Assembly: GCA_937991645.1 (NCBI GenBank)
Contig: CALKPL010000044.1
Coordinates: 1-11,083, forward strand
Length of the DNA stretch: 11,083 nt
Direction: 5' to 3'
DNA from: UMGS1783 sp900555065
Lineage (GTDB): Bacteria > Bacillota > Clostridia > Oscillospirales > UMGS1783
Shown here: in pieces, positions 1 to 7,630 of the stretch
Position numbering within the stretch: position 1 is the first letter of the stretch
Layout of the letters: each line of letters opens with the position of its first letter
Position numbers and translations under genes: made by a program
The notes under the pieces: model-generated
Databases searched by the model: none
What the model was told of the DNA's origin: nothing
What the model saw: only the letters and a program-made list of their open reading frames with translations

Positions 1-1
1 C

Positions 2-88
2 GCGCTTGCATCCGTGCCCGCGTCCGCGCCCCCGCGCCGCGCACCTGCGCCCGCGCCCGCACCTGCGCCCGCGCCCGTGCCCGCGCCT
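2..88. repeat. Degenerate GCGCCC hexamer array, left flank
   Basis: This stretch is built from six-base units close to GCGCCC. Departures are almost all transitions, giving units such as GTGCCC, GCGTCC and GCACCT. An 18-base block is repeated exactly in tandem at 41-58 and 59-76. A nine-base interruption lies near 32-40. The array probably continues beyond the window start. Read on the + strand from base 2 it is open and would give an Ala-Pro-rich peptide ending at a TAA at 92-94, so it could be the tail of an upstream gene. With no upstream sequence I treat it as a repeat and do not call a gene. Confidence 0.75.
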
Positions 89-186
89 GAATAACCGTTA
101 TAAAAACAATATCTGCCGGTTTTGGGGGAGGACATGTATCCGATTCTCGGAAAATGCATATATATTGGTATAAGAATGTCATTTTT

Positions 187-216
187 TTGATATGTTTTGC
201 TGGAAATCAATAATTT
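187..216 (+). promoter_or_regulatory. Candidate sigma-A-type promoter
   Basis: TTGATA at 187-192 is followed after 18 bases by TAATTT at 211-216. This resembles a housekeeping -35/-10 pair and would leave a leader of roughly 110 bases before gene 1. The -10 match is weak and the region is AT-rich, so chance matches are likely. A second possible -10, TATAAG at 169-174 preceded by TG at 166-167, has no good -35. Confidence 0.25.
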
Positions 217-286
217 TCATCGGTATTTCAATATAAAACAACGTTTTTTGCATAGTAAGTATCAACTTCCATCTGGTATTCTTTAA

Positions 287-316
287 TTGAAATAACTGTT
301 AGCACTTTAATAAAAT
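287..316 (+). promoter_or_regulatory. Alternative promoter-like pair close to gene 1
   Basis: TTGAAA at 287-292 and TAAAAT at 311-316 are separated by 18 bases, and each matches the sigma-A consensus at five of six positions. This is the best consensus pair in the leader. However, transcription would start near 322-324, inside the ribosome binding site of gene 1, giving an almost leaderless message. I therefore rate it low despite the sequence match. Confidence 0.2.
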
Positions 317-321
317 TTTAT

Positions 322-326
322 GGAGG
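322..326 (+). promoter_or_regulatory. Ribosome binding site that decides the gene 1 start
   Basis: GGAGG lies five bases upstream of the ATG at 332. An in-frame ATG at 320 overlaps this motif and has no binding site of its own, so 332 is the better start. It also places the signal peptide directly at the N-terminus. Confidence 0.8.
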
Positions 327-331
327 CTGCA

Positions 332-2563
332 ATGAGAAGAAGCATAGGGAGAAACATCTGCGTTTTGTTGTGCGTACTGGCCCTTGCGGCGGCGCTGTTC
401 GGCTGCGGCGCCCGCGGCGGGGGACAGAAGGCCGTCTCTCTTTCGGAGGGATGGTATGCGGCGCCGGCGGACGCAGTCGACGAACAGACAGCGGCAAAGG
501 GTTTTGTGGAAGGCGAAGCGCTTTCCATCGACCAGACCTGTATCGAGAACGCGGCGGGCGGCGGGTACTACTACAGCAACGCCTTCACGTGCGCGCTCGA
601 CGCAGGCGGCGGGGACAGGGTGCTGCTCCGTCTCTACGACAGTTGCGGCGGCGAGAGAATCTGGCTCAACGGCAGGGAAGTAACGCCGGGCGGCGTAGTC
701 GACGTTACGGAGCAGATCCGGAAAAAAGGCGGCAATACGCTCGTCATGCTCTGCAGTGGCGAGATTGTTTCTCCCGGCAGCAAAGTGACCTTTGAAGTGC
801 GTCCGGAAGTCATGGTGGAGGGCGTTTCCACCGAGCTCGATATGGAGACCGGCAAGGCGCGCCTGCATGTCCAGGTCAGCAATATGACGGATGAGAATGC
901 GGAAGAAACGCTCTCTCTCACGCTTACGTCGATGGACAACAATGCGGCCGCGGCCGAGCGGACGCAGGCGGTCACCCTTCCGGCGGGGAGCTCCACGCAG
1001 AGCGTTGAGCTGGATATGCCGGATGTCATCGAATGGGGGTATGAGAATCCCTACATATACAAAGTCAGCGTTTCGCTGGGCAGCGACAGCTATTCCGACT
1101 ATGTCGGCTTCAAATCGGTCTCGGTTGACGGGGACGGATTTTATACGGTCAACGGCGAGCGCACTTTCATTAAATGCGCCGAAATCTCCCTGGCAGACGC
1201 ACTGGGCGGCGTCCGCGATATTCTGAACTATGTCAAAACCTCCGGTTTTAACGCCGTCTGCGTGGCGGACGGCGTTCCCACGGAGGCCATGCTGGACTAC
1301 TGCGACCGGCTCGGGCTGCTGGTCTTTTACGAGGCGGGCGGTTCCGGACTCGCAAGCCATATAAGCGCGGTCGGGTTTGCCGGCGCGCCGTCGTTTACCG
1401 CAACCGGCGGCGCGGATGCGGCCGCCCTGCGCGGTGTGGAGGACGGCGGGCTTGTGCGCCTGGCGCTCTCCTACGGCAGCGACGCGAGGGTTGACGGGCA
1501 AAGCCTAGTGGACTGGTATGAAAATGTGGGCGCGGGCGTGGATTTTGCTGCCGGCGAGGCGGAACGCCTGGCGGCGGCCGCCGAAGTCAGCGATATGGCG
1601 GCGCTGATTACAAGGGCGCGGGAATCGGACGTCGCGGGCGTAATTGTCGCGATGGGCATGACCCATGCGAAAGCTTCGTTTGTCGACGTCATGCCCGACA
1701 GCCTCAACGATCTGCGCTTTACCCTTACGGCCGACAGGACGAATCTGTACAGTACGGATGCACTAAACCTCAGAGTGGGCGTATCCAATTTCGAGGTGCT
1801 GGATCCGAAAACATACAGTGTGAAGATCAGTATCGTAGGCGAACAGGGGCTCGTCTACAGCAAGGTTGTCGAGGCCGACCTGTCCGGCGGGCATATTTCC
1901 GTGATTCTGGATGAGTCGATTCCGCTTTCCGGTTACGCGCCGGGCCGCTATAAAGCGGCGTGCGAGCTTGTGTCCGGCGGCCACCCGACCTGCGGCGAAC
2001 TGTATTTTCATGTGAGCGATAAAGCGGCGCTGCCACAGATTTCCGGCACGGTGTACGGCGCGGGTCTTTCCGAACACCAGAAAGCGCTGCTTGCCGCGCA
2101 GGGCGCGACCGTCGCCGACTACACCGGCGCAGAGAACGGTACGGTGATTCTGGGTTCGGGCTGCGCCGACCAGGCGCTGCTTGAAAAAGCGACCTCGGCA
2201 AAAAAACTGATCCTGCTCGCGCCGCAGAACTTCGGCTTTGCGGGATTGCCGGCGGAGGCGTCGGAAGCGCCGATGCCAGCCGTGTTCGCGGCGGAAAACG
2301 TCTATACTTCCGGCCTGCCGTATGCTGGCGGCTACCTGACCGGTGCAGAATACGGCGATATATTTACCGGCGCGGCGTTTTACGCCCAGCCGCAGGTCCC
2401 GGTCGTATCCGGCCTCGGCGTACAGGCGGACGGCGCGGCGCGTATGGCCGCTTTGTGCGGCGTGTTTGAAACGGAAAGCGGCACCGTCGCGCTCTGCACG
2501 TTGAAAACGGACGCCGAGAATCCGTTCACGGACGCCTTGCTGCTCAACCTGGTAAGCAACTAA
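332..2563 (+). CDS. Exported lipoprotein, catalytically degenerate GH2-like
   Basis: Predicted 743-residue lipoprotein with glycoside hydrolase family 2 architecture, probably not an active enzyme. The signal peptide ends in the lipobox LFGC with the lipid-bearing Cys at 25. A sugar-binding-like jelly-roll domain follows (about 45-160; WLNG at 111-114, DVTE at 124-127), then an Ig-like domain (about 164-262). A TIM-barrel start (VNGER at 273-277, MLDYCDR from 320) comes next. Between E334 and the MTH at 443-445 there are only about 107 residues, against about 259 in the gene 2 protein. Neither the Asn-Glu acid/base motif nor the SEAG nucleophile motif is present. A second Ig-like segment and an alpha/beta C-terminal domain (571-743) align with gene 2. 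It is the first gene of the operon, 21 bases before gene 2. Known: non-catalytic relatives of glycosidases can bind sugars or partners. Inferred: a membrane-tethered binding or accessory subunit. Export and family are firm; the role is not. Confidence 0.93.
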   Translation: MRRSIGRNICVLLCVLALAAALFGCGARGGGQKAVSLSEGWYAAPADAVDEQTAAKGFVEGEALSIDQTCIENAAGGGYYYSNAFTCALDAGGGDRVLLRLYDSCGGERIWLNGREVTPGGVVDVTEQIRKKGGNTLVMLCSGEIVSPGSKVTFEVRPEVMVEGVSTELDMETGKARLHVQVSNMTDENAEETLSLTLTSMDNNAAAAERTQAVTLPAGSSTQSVELDMPDVIEWGYENPYIYKVSVSLGSDSYSDYVGFKSVSVDGDGFYTVNGERTFIKCAEISLADALGGVRDILNYVKTSGFNAVCVADGVPTEAMLDYCDRLGLLVFYEAGGSGLASHISAVGFAGAPSFTATGGADAAALRGVEDGGLVRLALSYGSDARVDGQSLVDWYENVGAGVDFAAGEAERLAAAAEVSDMAALITRARESDVAGVIVAMGMTHAKASFVDVMPDSLNDLRFTLTADRTNLYSTDALNLRVGVSNFEVLDPKTYSVKISIVGEQGLVYSKVVEADLSGGHISVILDESIPLSGYAPGRYKAACELVSGGHPTCGELYFHVSDKAALPQISGTVYGAGLSEHQKALLAAQGATVADYTGAENGTVILGSGCADQALLEKATSAKKLILLAPQNFGFAGLPAEASEAPMPAVFAAENVYTSGLPYAGGYLTGAEYGDIFTGAAFYAQPQVPVVSGLGVQADGAARMAALCGVFETESGTVALCTLKTDAENPFTDALLLNLVSN

Positions 2564-2569
2564 GTATGC

Positions 2570-2577
2570 GGGAGGTG
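2570..2577 (+). promoter_or_regulatory. Ribosome binding site of gene 2
   Basis: GGGAGGTG is placed seven bases before the ATG at 2585. It supports that start and shows gene 2 is translated from its own site within the operon. Confidence 0.8.
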
Positions 2578-2584
2578 CAATAAT

Positions 2585-5521
2585 ATGAAGATTCGGAGCT
2601 ACAGGATCCCCACGGCGCTTTTGCTGATATTCGCTCTGCTGCTGACCGTATGCGGCAGTGCGCTGGAGTTTCCGGCAAGCGCGCAGGACGTATCGGCGAA
2701 CCGGAACCTTTCCATCTGTCTCAAGGACGACTGGCACGTCTATGTGGACTACAACGACTCGGGCGAGGAAAACGAATGGTACACGGGGTTTCTTGGGAAC
2801 GGGAAGACCGTTTCCCTGCCGTACGATACCGCGCAGGACGCCTGGACCAGCGTAATCTGGTTCAGCAACATTTTCAAAGCCGACCTCGGCCTGCAGGAGT
2901 GGCAGCGGGTCGTCATTGACTTTGAAGGCGTGCAGTACTACGCGAAGATCTGGCTCAACGGCAACTATATAGGCGACCATGAAGGCGGCGTGGAGGGTTT
3001 TTCCTTTGACGTGACCGACTATATCCGCGACGGTGAGGATAACCTGCTCGCGCTGCGGCTGTACACGCCCCGCGGTGAGGATACCTACGAGGGCGGCCAT
3101 GACGGCGAACTCGGCTGGGGCCTGTTCGGCGGCACGCAGCGGATTCAGACCCCCGTATACGTCCGGGTGGTGCCTGAAGTACATATCACCGATACATATG
3201 TGAATACGAACTATGCCGACGGCACTGTCGACGTGGAGCTGACGGTCAACAACGCGTCGTACGCGAGCCGCCGCGTCCGTGTGACGACGGATATAAAAGA
3301 AAGCGGCGAAAGCCTTTCGCTGCAAAAAACGGTAAAGAGCTTCCGCGTCCGGCCGGGCGAGAGCGTGCTCGCATATACAATGGAACTGGACGACTTCAAA
3401 GCGTGGTCGCCCGACCAGCCGAACCTGTACGATGTTGGCATTGTGCTGGAGGACCGCGGCAGCGGCTTTCGCGACTATTCGGATCTTGCGGTGGGCTTTA
3501 AGGATCTGCGCGTGGACGACGAGGGCTACTTTGTGCTCAACGGCGAGCGGTTCTTTGTAAAGTGCTGCCACACCGGCAGCTATGTCATCGGCTCTGTGGA
3601 CGTGGGCGCGGACATTGAGCGGATGCTCCATCAGCTCGACTATTTCAAGGCCAGCGGCTTTAACATGGTGCGCTTTATCAGCGCGCCGGCCCTTCCCGAA
3701 ATGCTCGACTACTGCGACAGAATCGGCCTGATGGTGTATGAGGAGCCGTATATGTCGTGGAAGCAGACCGACTTTGCGCGGACGACCGAACTTTTCCACG
3801 AATCCGTGGCGCAGATTGCAAGGCGGGACAGAAGCCATGTCAGCTTTGCCGTGCTGTGTATGCTCAACGAAACCTACGGCACGGAGGCGACGCATACCAA
3901 CCAGCGGTTTGAAGCGGCCGTATCCGCGCCCGGGGTCGTGCGGCAGATCGACAACGACGTGCTCATGCTCCTGTCGTCCGGCAGGTGGGATTATAACCTG
4001 GAAATCGGTTCCGCCTGCAACCCCGGCTCTACGGAGTGGAACGCATATATGGGCAATGAGGGCGGCGTGGAAGCGACGAACACGACGTTCCAGTCGCAGT
4101 TTTCCGGTATGGGCGACCTGCATTTCTATCCGCAGATGCCCTATAACGCCGCGGTGGGCGACCTGTTCCGCGCCATGGGCGACGTGCGCGCATCCTTCCT
4201 TTCAGAGGCGGGCGCAGGCAGCCAGCCCAATATCATATCGGACTACTATACGCTGGTTCAGGAAAAGAATCACGGCCTGGGCTTCTCTTATAATAACGAT
4301 ATAAACCGGCAGCTCCAGGTTCTCGCGCAGCTGTATGAAGATTATAAACTCAATCAGGTCTACGCCGCGCAGGAGGATTTCATCATCGAGTCCCAGATCG
4401 CTTCGGCCAAGCAGAGGTCTCTGCTTACGGACTATATCCGCTCCAACCCCAAAATCAGCGGTTATTCCCTGACCCAGGGTCCCGATATCGGTTACCGAGG
4501 CGAGGGCGTGCTGGAGGGAATGATGACGCATAAGGCCACGATGTACGATACCCTTTCCGATTGCTGGGACGACCTGCGCTGGTGTATCAACGTCAGGGAC
4601 TATAACCTGTACTCCACGGAAGAGCTTCAGCTCACCGTCGACCTTTCCGACATCAACGTTCTGGAAGAGGGGCGGGCGTACGCCGCGTACCTGTCCATTA
4701 CCGGCGGGGGCAAGACGATGTGGTCCAAAACGGTGACCATCACCGAAAACGGCAGTTTTGTCATTCCCGTCGTCAGTGAAAGCATCCCGCTTTCCGATTT
4801 CGCAAGCGGCGAATATAAAATCAGCGCGGTCATCGACGGCGTGAACGCCGGCAGTTCGACGAAGAGCTTCTGGGTGACCAACAAAAAGGATTTGCCCGCA
4901 GTTTCCGGTACCATTTACTATTATGGCCTGAGCGACGCGGCAATCGACCTGCTCGCCGCACAGGGCGCGGATATGGTGGAATACGCCGGGCAGGAAGTAC
5001 CTGAAAAGAGCACCATCCTGATCGGCCGCCAGCCGGGCGGCGCGGTTCTTGACGCGGCGTACGCCGCGGCGGAGAAACAGGGCTGCCATGTCGCGGGCGT
5101 GGTTTCGGAAGCGTTCGGCGGCAGCTTGTACAGCTATTCCACGCTCCCGTTTGAATCGGGCGTCGCTATCGCTGCTACGGAAAACTGGCTGTACCACGCC
5201 GATTCGGTCGTACATGAAACGGCGATCACGCAGGGCCTGCAGACCGGCGGCCTGCTCGACCCGCTGTACTATGAGGATATTTACGATTCCAAGTATTATA
5301 CATTGAAAACGGTTCCCGACGAAATCCACTGCGTCCAGCTCCTGCTGGGCGACGACGCCGTCGTCAACAACTACACGCTCCTGCACGGCGTCAAATGCGG
5401 CACATATAACTGGGGCAGCGGCTACATCACCATCAACACGTTCGACCTCAACGGGAGCACAGGCGCGCCGACTGCCGACAGGCTGCTGCTGAACATGGCG
5501 AATTATATCGGAAGCAAGTAA
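2585..5521 (+). CDS. Secreted GH2 beta-glycosidase
   Basis: Predicted 978-residue exported glycoside hydrolase family 2 enzyme, retaining mechanism, likely exo-acting on a beta-linked sugar. The signal peptide probably ends near residue 33 (ASA|QD). A sugar-binding jelly roll spans about 40-195, with WLNG at 123-126, a HEGG loop and FDVTD at 141-145. An Ig-like domain follows (about 198-310), then a TIM barrel (about 312-660). The barrel carries an acid/base motif LNETYG with E429, preceded by RDRSHVSF, the counterpart of the family's R-D-x-N-H-P-S, and a nucleophile motif FLSEAG with E541. After the barrel come a second Ig-like segment (about 664-770) and an alpha/beta, amidotransferase-fold-like domain (774-978) ending in the LLLNMANYI typical of long GH2 proteins. 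No membrane or wall anchor is visible, so it may be free or held by its neighbours. It is a paralogue of gene 1. The substrate (galactoside, glucuronide, mannoside or other) cannot be read from the sequence. Confidence 0.95.
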   Translation: MKIRSYRIPTALLLIFALLLTVCGSALEFPASAQDVSANRNLSICLKDDWHVYVDYNDSGEENEWYTGFLGNGKTVSLPYDTAQDAWTSVIWFSNIFKADLGLQEWQRVVIDFEGVQYYAKIWLNGNYIGDHEGGVEGFSFDVTDYIRDGEDNLLALRLYTPRGEDTYEGGHDGELGWGLFGGTQRIQTPVYVRVVPEVHITDTYVNTNYADGTVDVELTVNNASYASRRVRVTTDIKESGESLSLQKTVKSFRVRPGESVLAYTMELDDFKAWSPDQPNLYDVGIVLEDRGSGFRDYSDLAVGFKDLRVDDEGYFVLNGERFFVKCCHTGSYVIGSVDVGADIERMLHQLDYFKASGFNMVRFISAPALPEMLDYCDRIGLMVYEEPYMSWKQTDFARTTELFHESVAQIARRDRSHVSFAVLCMLNETYGTEATHTNQRFEAAVSAPGVVRQIDNDVLMLLSSGRWDYNLEIGSACNPGSTEWNAYMGNEGGVEATNTTFQSQFSGMGDLHFYPQMPYNAAVGDLFRAMGDVRASFLSEAGAGSQPNIISDYYTLVQEKNHGLGFSYNNDINRQLQVLAQLYEDYKLNQVYAAQEDFIIESQIASAKQRSLLTDYIRSNPKISGYSLTQGPDIGYRGEGVLEGMMTHKATMYDTLSDCWDDLRWCINVRDYNLYSTEELQLTVDLSDINVLEEGRAYAAYLSITGGGKTMWSKTVTITENGSFVIPVVSESIPLSDFASGEYKISAVIDGVNAGSSTKSFWVTNKKDLPAVSGTIYYYGLSDAAIDLLAAQGADMVEYAGQEVPEKSTILIGRQPGGAVLDAAYAAAEKQGCHVAGVVSEAFGGSLYSYSTLPFESGVAIAATENWLYHADSVVHETAITQGLQTGGLLDPLYYEDIYDSKYYTLKTVPDEIHCVQLLLGDDAVVNNYTLLHGVKCGTYNWGSGYITINTFDLNGSTGAPTADRLLLNMANYIGSK

Positions 5522-5530
5522 AATGTGCAA

Positions 5531-5536
5531 AAGGAG
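5531..5536 (+). promoter_or_regulatory. Ribosome binding site that decides the gene 3 start
   Basis: AAGGAG lies seven bases before the ATG at 5544. The earlier in-frame ATG at 5523 would start only two bases after the gene 2 stop with no binding site, and would add seven charged residues ahead of a clean signal peptide. I chose 5544. Confidence 0.8.
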
Positions 5537-5543
5537 AATAAAC

Positions 5544-6629
5544 ATGAAAAGAGCATTGTCTGTACTGATGGCGTTCGCGCTCTGTCTGGGGCTGACCATC
5601 TCCGTATCGGCCGGCGAGCACGCGGTAAACGGCCTGCCTTCCGTGACGCTGGACGGCGTGATCAGCGAAGCGGAATGGGGCGCGCCGGTTATCTCCGGCA
5701 TGGATAAAGCGAAAGCGACGGACGGCTCGTTCGACTCGCTTATGACGTACTGGGATTTCGATCCGTCCTATTCCGGCGGTGAGACCATAGACCTTTATGT
5801 GAACAACGATTCTGTAAACCTGTATTTTGGCCTGGTCATACACAATACTGTGCCCGACAGTGCGTCTACGGGCGCCAATTTGTGGCAGCACCAGAATTTC
5901 ACGTTTACCTTCTCTTACAGCAGCCCGGAAACGACCGTTCCGCATATTGAGTTCGAGGGCGCCGAGTACGAGCAGTACACCGGCTACCGCATCGGCATGC
6001 TGGCCGACGGCAGCCTTGCGAGCGAGTGCCTCTCCCTTGGCGTCGACCCCGTTGAACTGGTCGCCGGCAAGGATTACACCATCGCCTATGACGAAGCGGC
6101 CAAGACCATGACCTACGAGGTCGCCATCCCCTACGAGGGTACGAACATGAACCTGGAGTCCAGCAATTATATGGCGTTCAGCATGATCGCCGCGCTGAAT
6201 ATCGAGAGCAACGCCGCAAGCGGCGCGGCCGACGGCTCCAGCCGTTTCCTGCTCGGGACGGGCGCCGCGTTCGGCGGCGGCCCGAACAACTTTGCCCATC
6301 AGGACCAGGCCGCGGTCATCGTTCTCAACGACGCGGCGTCAGTCGCCGGCGTCACTCCTCCGGCAGCTGAACAGCCGCCTGCTGAGCAACCGCCCGCCGA
6401 TGCGTCTTCCGAAGACGAACCCGCGCCGTCCGCGCCGGTCGAGCAGGAGGTTGTCGTTGTGGAGAAGGTGGAAAAAGAAATTGTCTGGAAACCGGGCGTA
6501 CGCATGATCGTAATCATCGCCTCCGGCGTCGTCGTGCTCGCATCCGCGGCGGTCATCGTGGCGACGCTTGTAAAAAAGAAGCCGAAACAGCAGCGGGCTC
6601 CGGAAAAACCCGAAGAAGCCGGCCAGTAA
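5544..6629 (+). CDS. Membrane-anchored single CBM9-like domain protein
   Basis: Predicted 361-residue surface protein. The signal peptide is cleaved after SVSA (residue 23). One CBM9-like (DOMON-type) domain covers about 28-272: it opens with LDGVISEAEWG (Trp45), then IDLYVNND, and contains the core FEGAEYEQY (Tyr142 onward), a late TN, and a His near its end in NNFAHQD. A Pro/Glu/Gln-rich linker (PPAEQPP type) and a short Val/Glu/Lys stretch lead to one transmembrane helix at 321-343. A Lys/Pro-rich tail of 18 residues is predicted to be cytoplasmic. There is no sortase motif. Known: CBM9 modules bind glycan chain ends in xylanases. Inferred: it presents a glycan-binding module close to the membrane. 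It lies 22 bases after gene 2 and 20 bases before gene 4. It lacks the Cys pair seen in gene 4 and some gene 5 domains and most resembles the first domain of gene 5. Confidence 0.92.
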   Translation: MKRALSVLMAFALCLGLTISVSAGEHAVNGLPSVTLDGVISEAEWGAPVISGMDKAKATDGSFDSLMTYWDFDPSYSGGETIDLYVNNDSVNLYFGLVIHNTVPDSASTGANLWQHQNFTFTFSYSSPETTVPHIEFEGAEYEQYTGYRIGMLADGSLASECLSLGVDPVELVAGKDYTIAYDEAAKTMTYEVAIPYEGTNMNLESSNYMAFSMIAALNIESNAASGAADGSSRFLLGTGAAFGGGPNNFAHQDQAAVIVLNDAASVAGVTPPAAEQPPAEQPPADASSEDEPAPSAPVEQEVVVVEKVEKEIVWKPGVRMIVIIASGVVVLASAAVIVATLVKKKPKQQRAPEKPEEAGQ

Positions 6630-6637
6630 GCGTGCAC

Positions 6638-6645
6638 GGGGAGGA
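6638..6645 (+). promoter_or_regulatory. Ribosome binding site that decides the gene 4 start
   Basis: GGGGAGGA is four bases before the ATG at 6650. The in-frame ATG-like extension from 6632 (starting at a GTG) lies before this site and would add six residues ahead of MKK, so 6650 is preferred. Confidence 0.75.
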
Positions 6646-6649
6646 GACT

Positions 6650-7630
6650 ATGAAAAAAATAATAACGATCGCGCTGGCGGCCGCGCTCTTTTTGGCCTTG
6701 GCGCCGGCGGTAAGCGCGCAGGACGCGGAATACGCAGTGAACGCCGCTGCGGAAACCATCGTTATAGACGGGACGGTGGAGGCCGGCGAATGGGGCGATC
6801 CCGTTTTCACAACCACACCCGGCGAGTGCCAGCAGAAGCAGGCGGACGGCTGGGACTACTGGTCGTTTACGCCCGCGCCGGCAAACCAGTCGTTTGAGCT
6901 GTACGTCGCCAACGATGCGGACTATGTGTATGTCGCCGGCAAGCTCATCGGCGCGGACAGGGATATGGCCTGTACGGATATAGCGGATATGTGGCGGCAC
7001 CCGCACCTGACTTTTACCCTTGCCCCGTATGATCCGGACCTGGTCTGCCCGGTCATCCTGTTTCAGGACGACTATTACGAGCAGTATGCATGTTACGCCA
7101 TCGGCTTTGTAAACGGCAGTCCGGCGCAGGCCTGCACGTCTCAGGGCATGTCCACTTACGACCTTGCGGCGGACCAGTACGGCGCGTCGTACGACGACGC
7201 GTCCCGCACCTATCACTACGAGTGCAAAATCCCGATGACGTATACCAACCTCGATATCTGGAATACGAACATGGTCGTCATGGGACTGGATATCACCGAC
7301 GCGCAGAAGGGGGAGGCGGGCAACCGCTACCTGGTTTCGCAGGCGGGCGAGCGCGGCATGGCCTGGATGGGGCCAAACGTGTTCTCCCATCAAAAGACGA
7401 ACCCCCTGATCATCGCGCTTAACGACGCAGACTCCTTGAGAGGGCAGCGTTTTTATCCCATAGACGAACAGGAACTGGCACTGAAAAAAGCGGAAGCCGA
7501 ATACGCGGCAAACTCTCCCGGCATGACCATAGCCGCCGTATGCGCCGCCGTAGCGGCAGTCTGTGCGGCGGCAGCCGCCGCAGTAACTGTGATTCATGCG
7601 AAAAAAACAAAGGAGGAAAACACAAAATGA
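6650..7630 (+). CDS. Membrane-anchored single CBM9-like domain protein
   Basis: Predicted 326-residue surface protein, related to gene 3 and to the gene 5 domains. The signal peptide ends after AVSA (residue 23). One CBM9-like domain covers about 28-265: IDGTVEAGEWG (Trp48), ELYVANDADYVYVAG, and the core YEQY at 143-146. Here the usual FEG before the core is replaced by FQDD. TPGECQ and MACTD supply a candidate disulfide pair matching domains 2 and 4 of gene 5. Another Cys follows the GFVNG motif. A short charged segment leads to an Ala/Val-rich transmembrane helix at about 292-315 and the tail HAKKTKEENTK. The residues before the helix (NSPGMT) are not a usable sortase motif. The stop codon overlaps the start of gene 5 as ATGA, suggesting translational coupling. 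Inferred role: membrane-proximal glycan-binding partner of gene 5. Confidence 0.92.
   Translation: MKKIITIALAAALFLALAPAVSAQDAEYAVNAAAETIVIDGTVEAGEWGDPVFTTTPGECQQKQADGWDYWSFTPAPANQSFELYVANDADYVYVAGKLIGADRDMACTDIADMWRHPHLTFTLAPYDPDLVCPVILFQDDYYEQYACYAIGFVNGSPAQACTSQGMSTYDLAADQYGASYDDASRTYHYECKIPMTYTNLDIWNTNMVVMGLDITDAQKGEAGNRYLVSQAGERGMAWMGPNVFSHQKTNPLIIALNDADSLRGQRFYPIDEQELALKKAEAEYAANSPGMTIAAVCAAVAAVCAAAAAAVTVIHAKKTKEENTK
7611..7616 (+). promoter_or_regulatory. Ribosome binding site of gene 5 inside gene 4
   Basis: AGGAGG lies within the last codons of gene 4, ten bases before the ATG at 7627. The frame is also open upstream to an ATG at 7540, but that start lies deep in gene 4, has no binding site, and would bury the signal peptide behind 29 residues. 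Confidence 0.8.

Larger units (their letters stand above)
95..331. other. AT-rich leader upstream of the operon
   Basis: This 237-base stretch is strikingly AT-rich compared with both the array before it and the genes after it. It holds no convincing gene. Small symmetric elements are visible at its edges: ATAAC-C-GTTAT at 91-101 and the palindrome TAAAATTTTA at 311-320. Runs of T occur at 182-188 and 244-249. I see no recognisable riboswitch and no strong terminator hairpin. It is the only place where a promoter for the five downstream genes could lie inside the window. Confidence 0.6.

Noticed and set aside
134..190. An 18-codon frame starting MYPILG with a purine-rich GGGGGAGG just upstream
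   Set aside because: The GGAGG core is only two bases from the ATG, too close for normal initiation, and the peptide has no recognisable features. A leader peptide cannot be excluded but is not supported.
2585..2665. Lipoprotein signal for gene 2 from the Cys in LLTVCGS
   Set aside because: Valine just before the Cys does not fit the lipobox, which needs Gly, Ala or Ser there. An ordinary signal peptidase I site downstream (ASA) is more likely.
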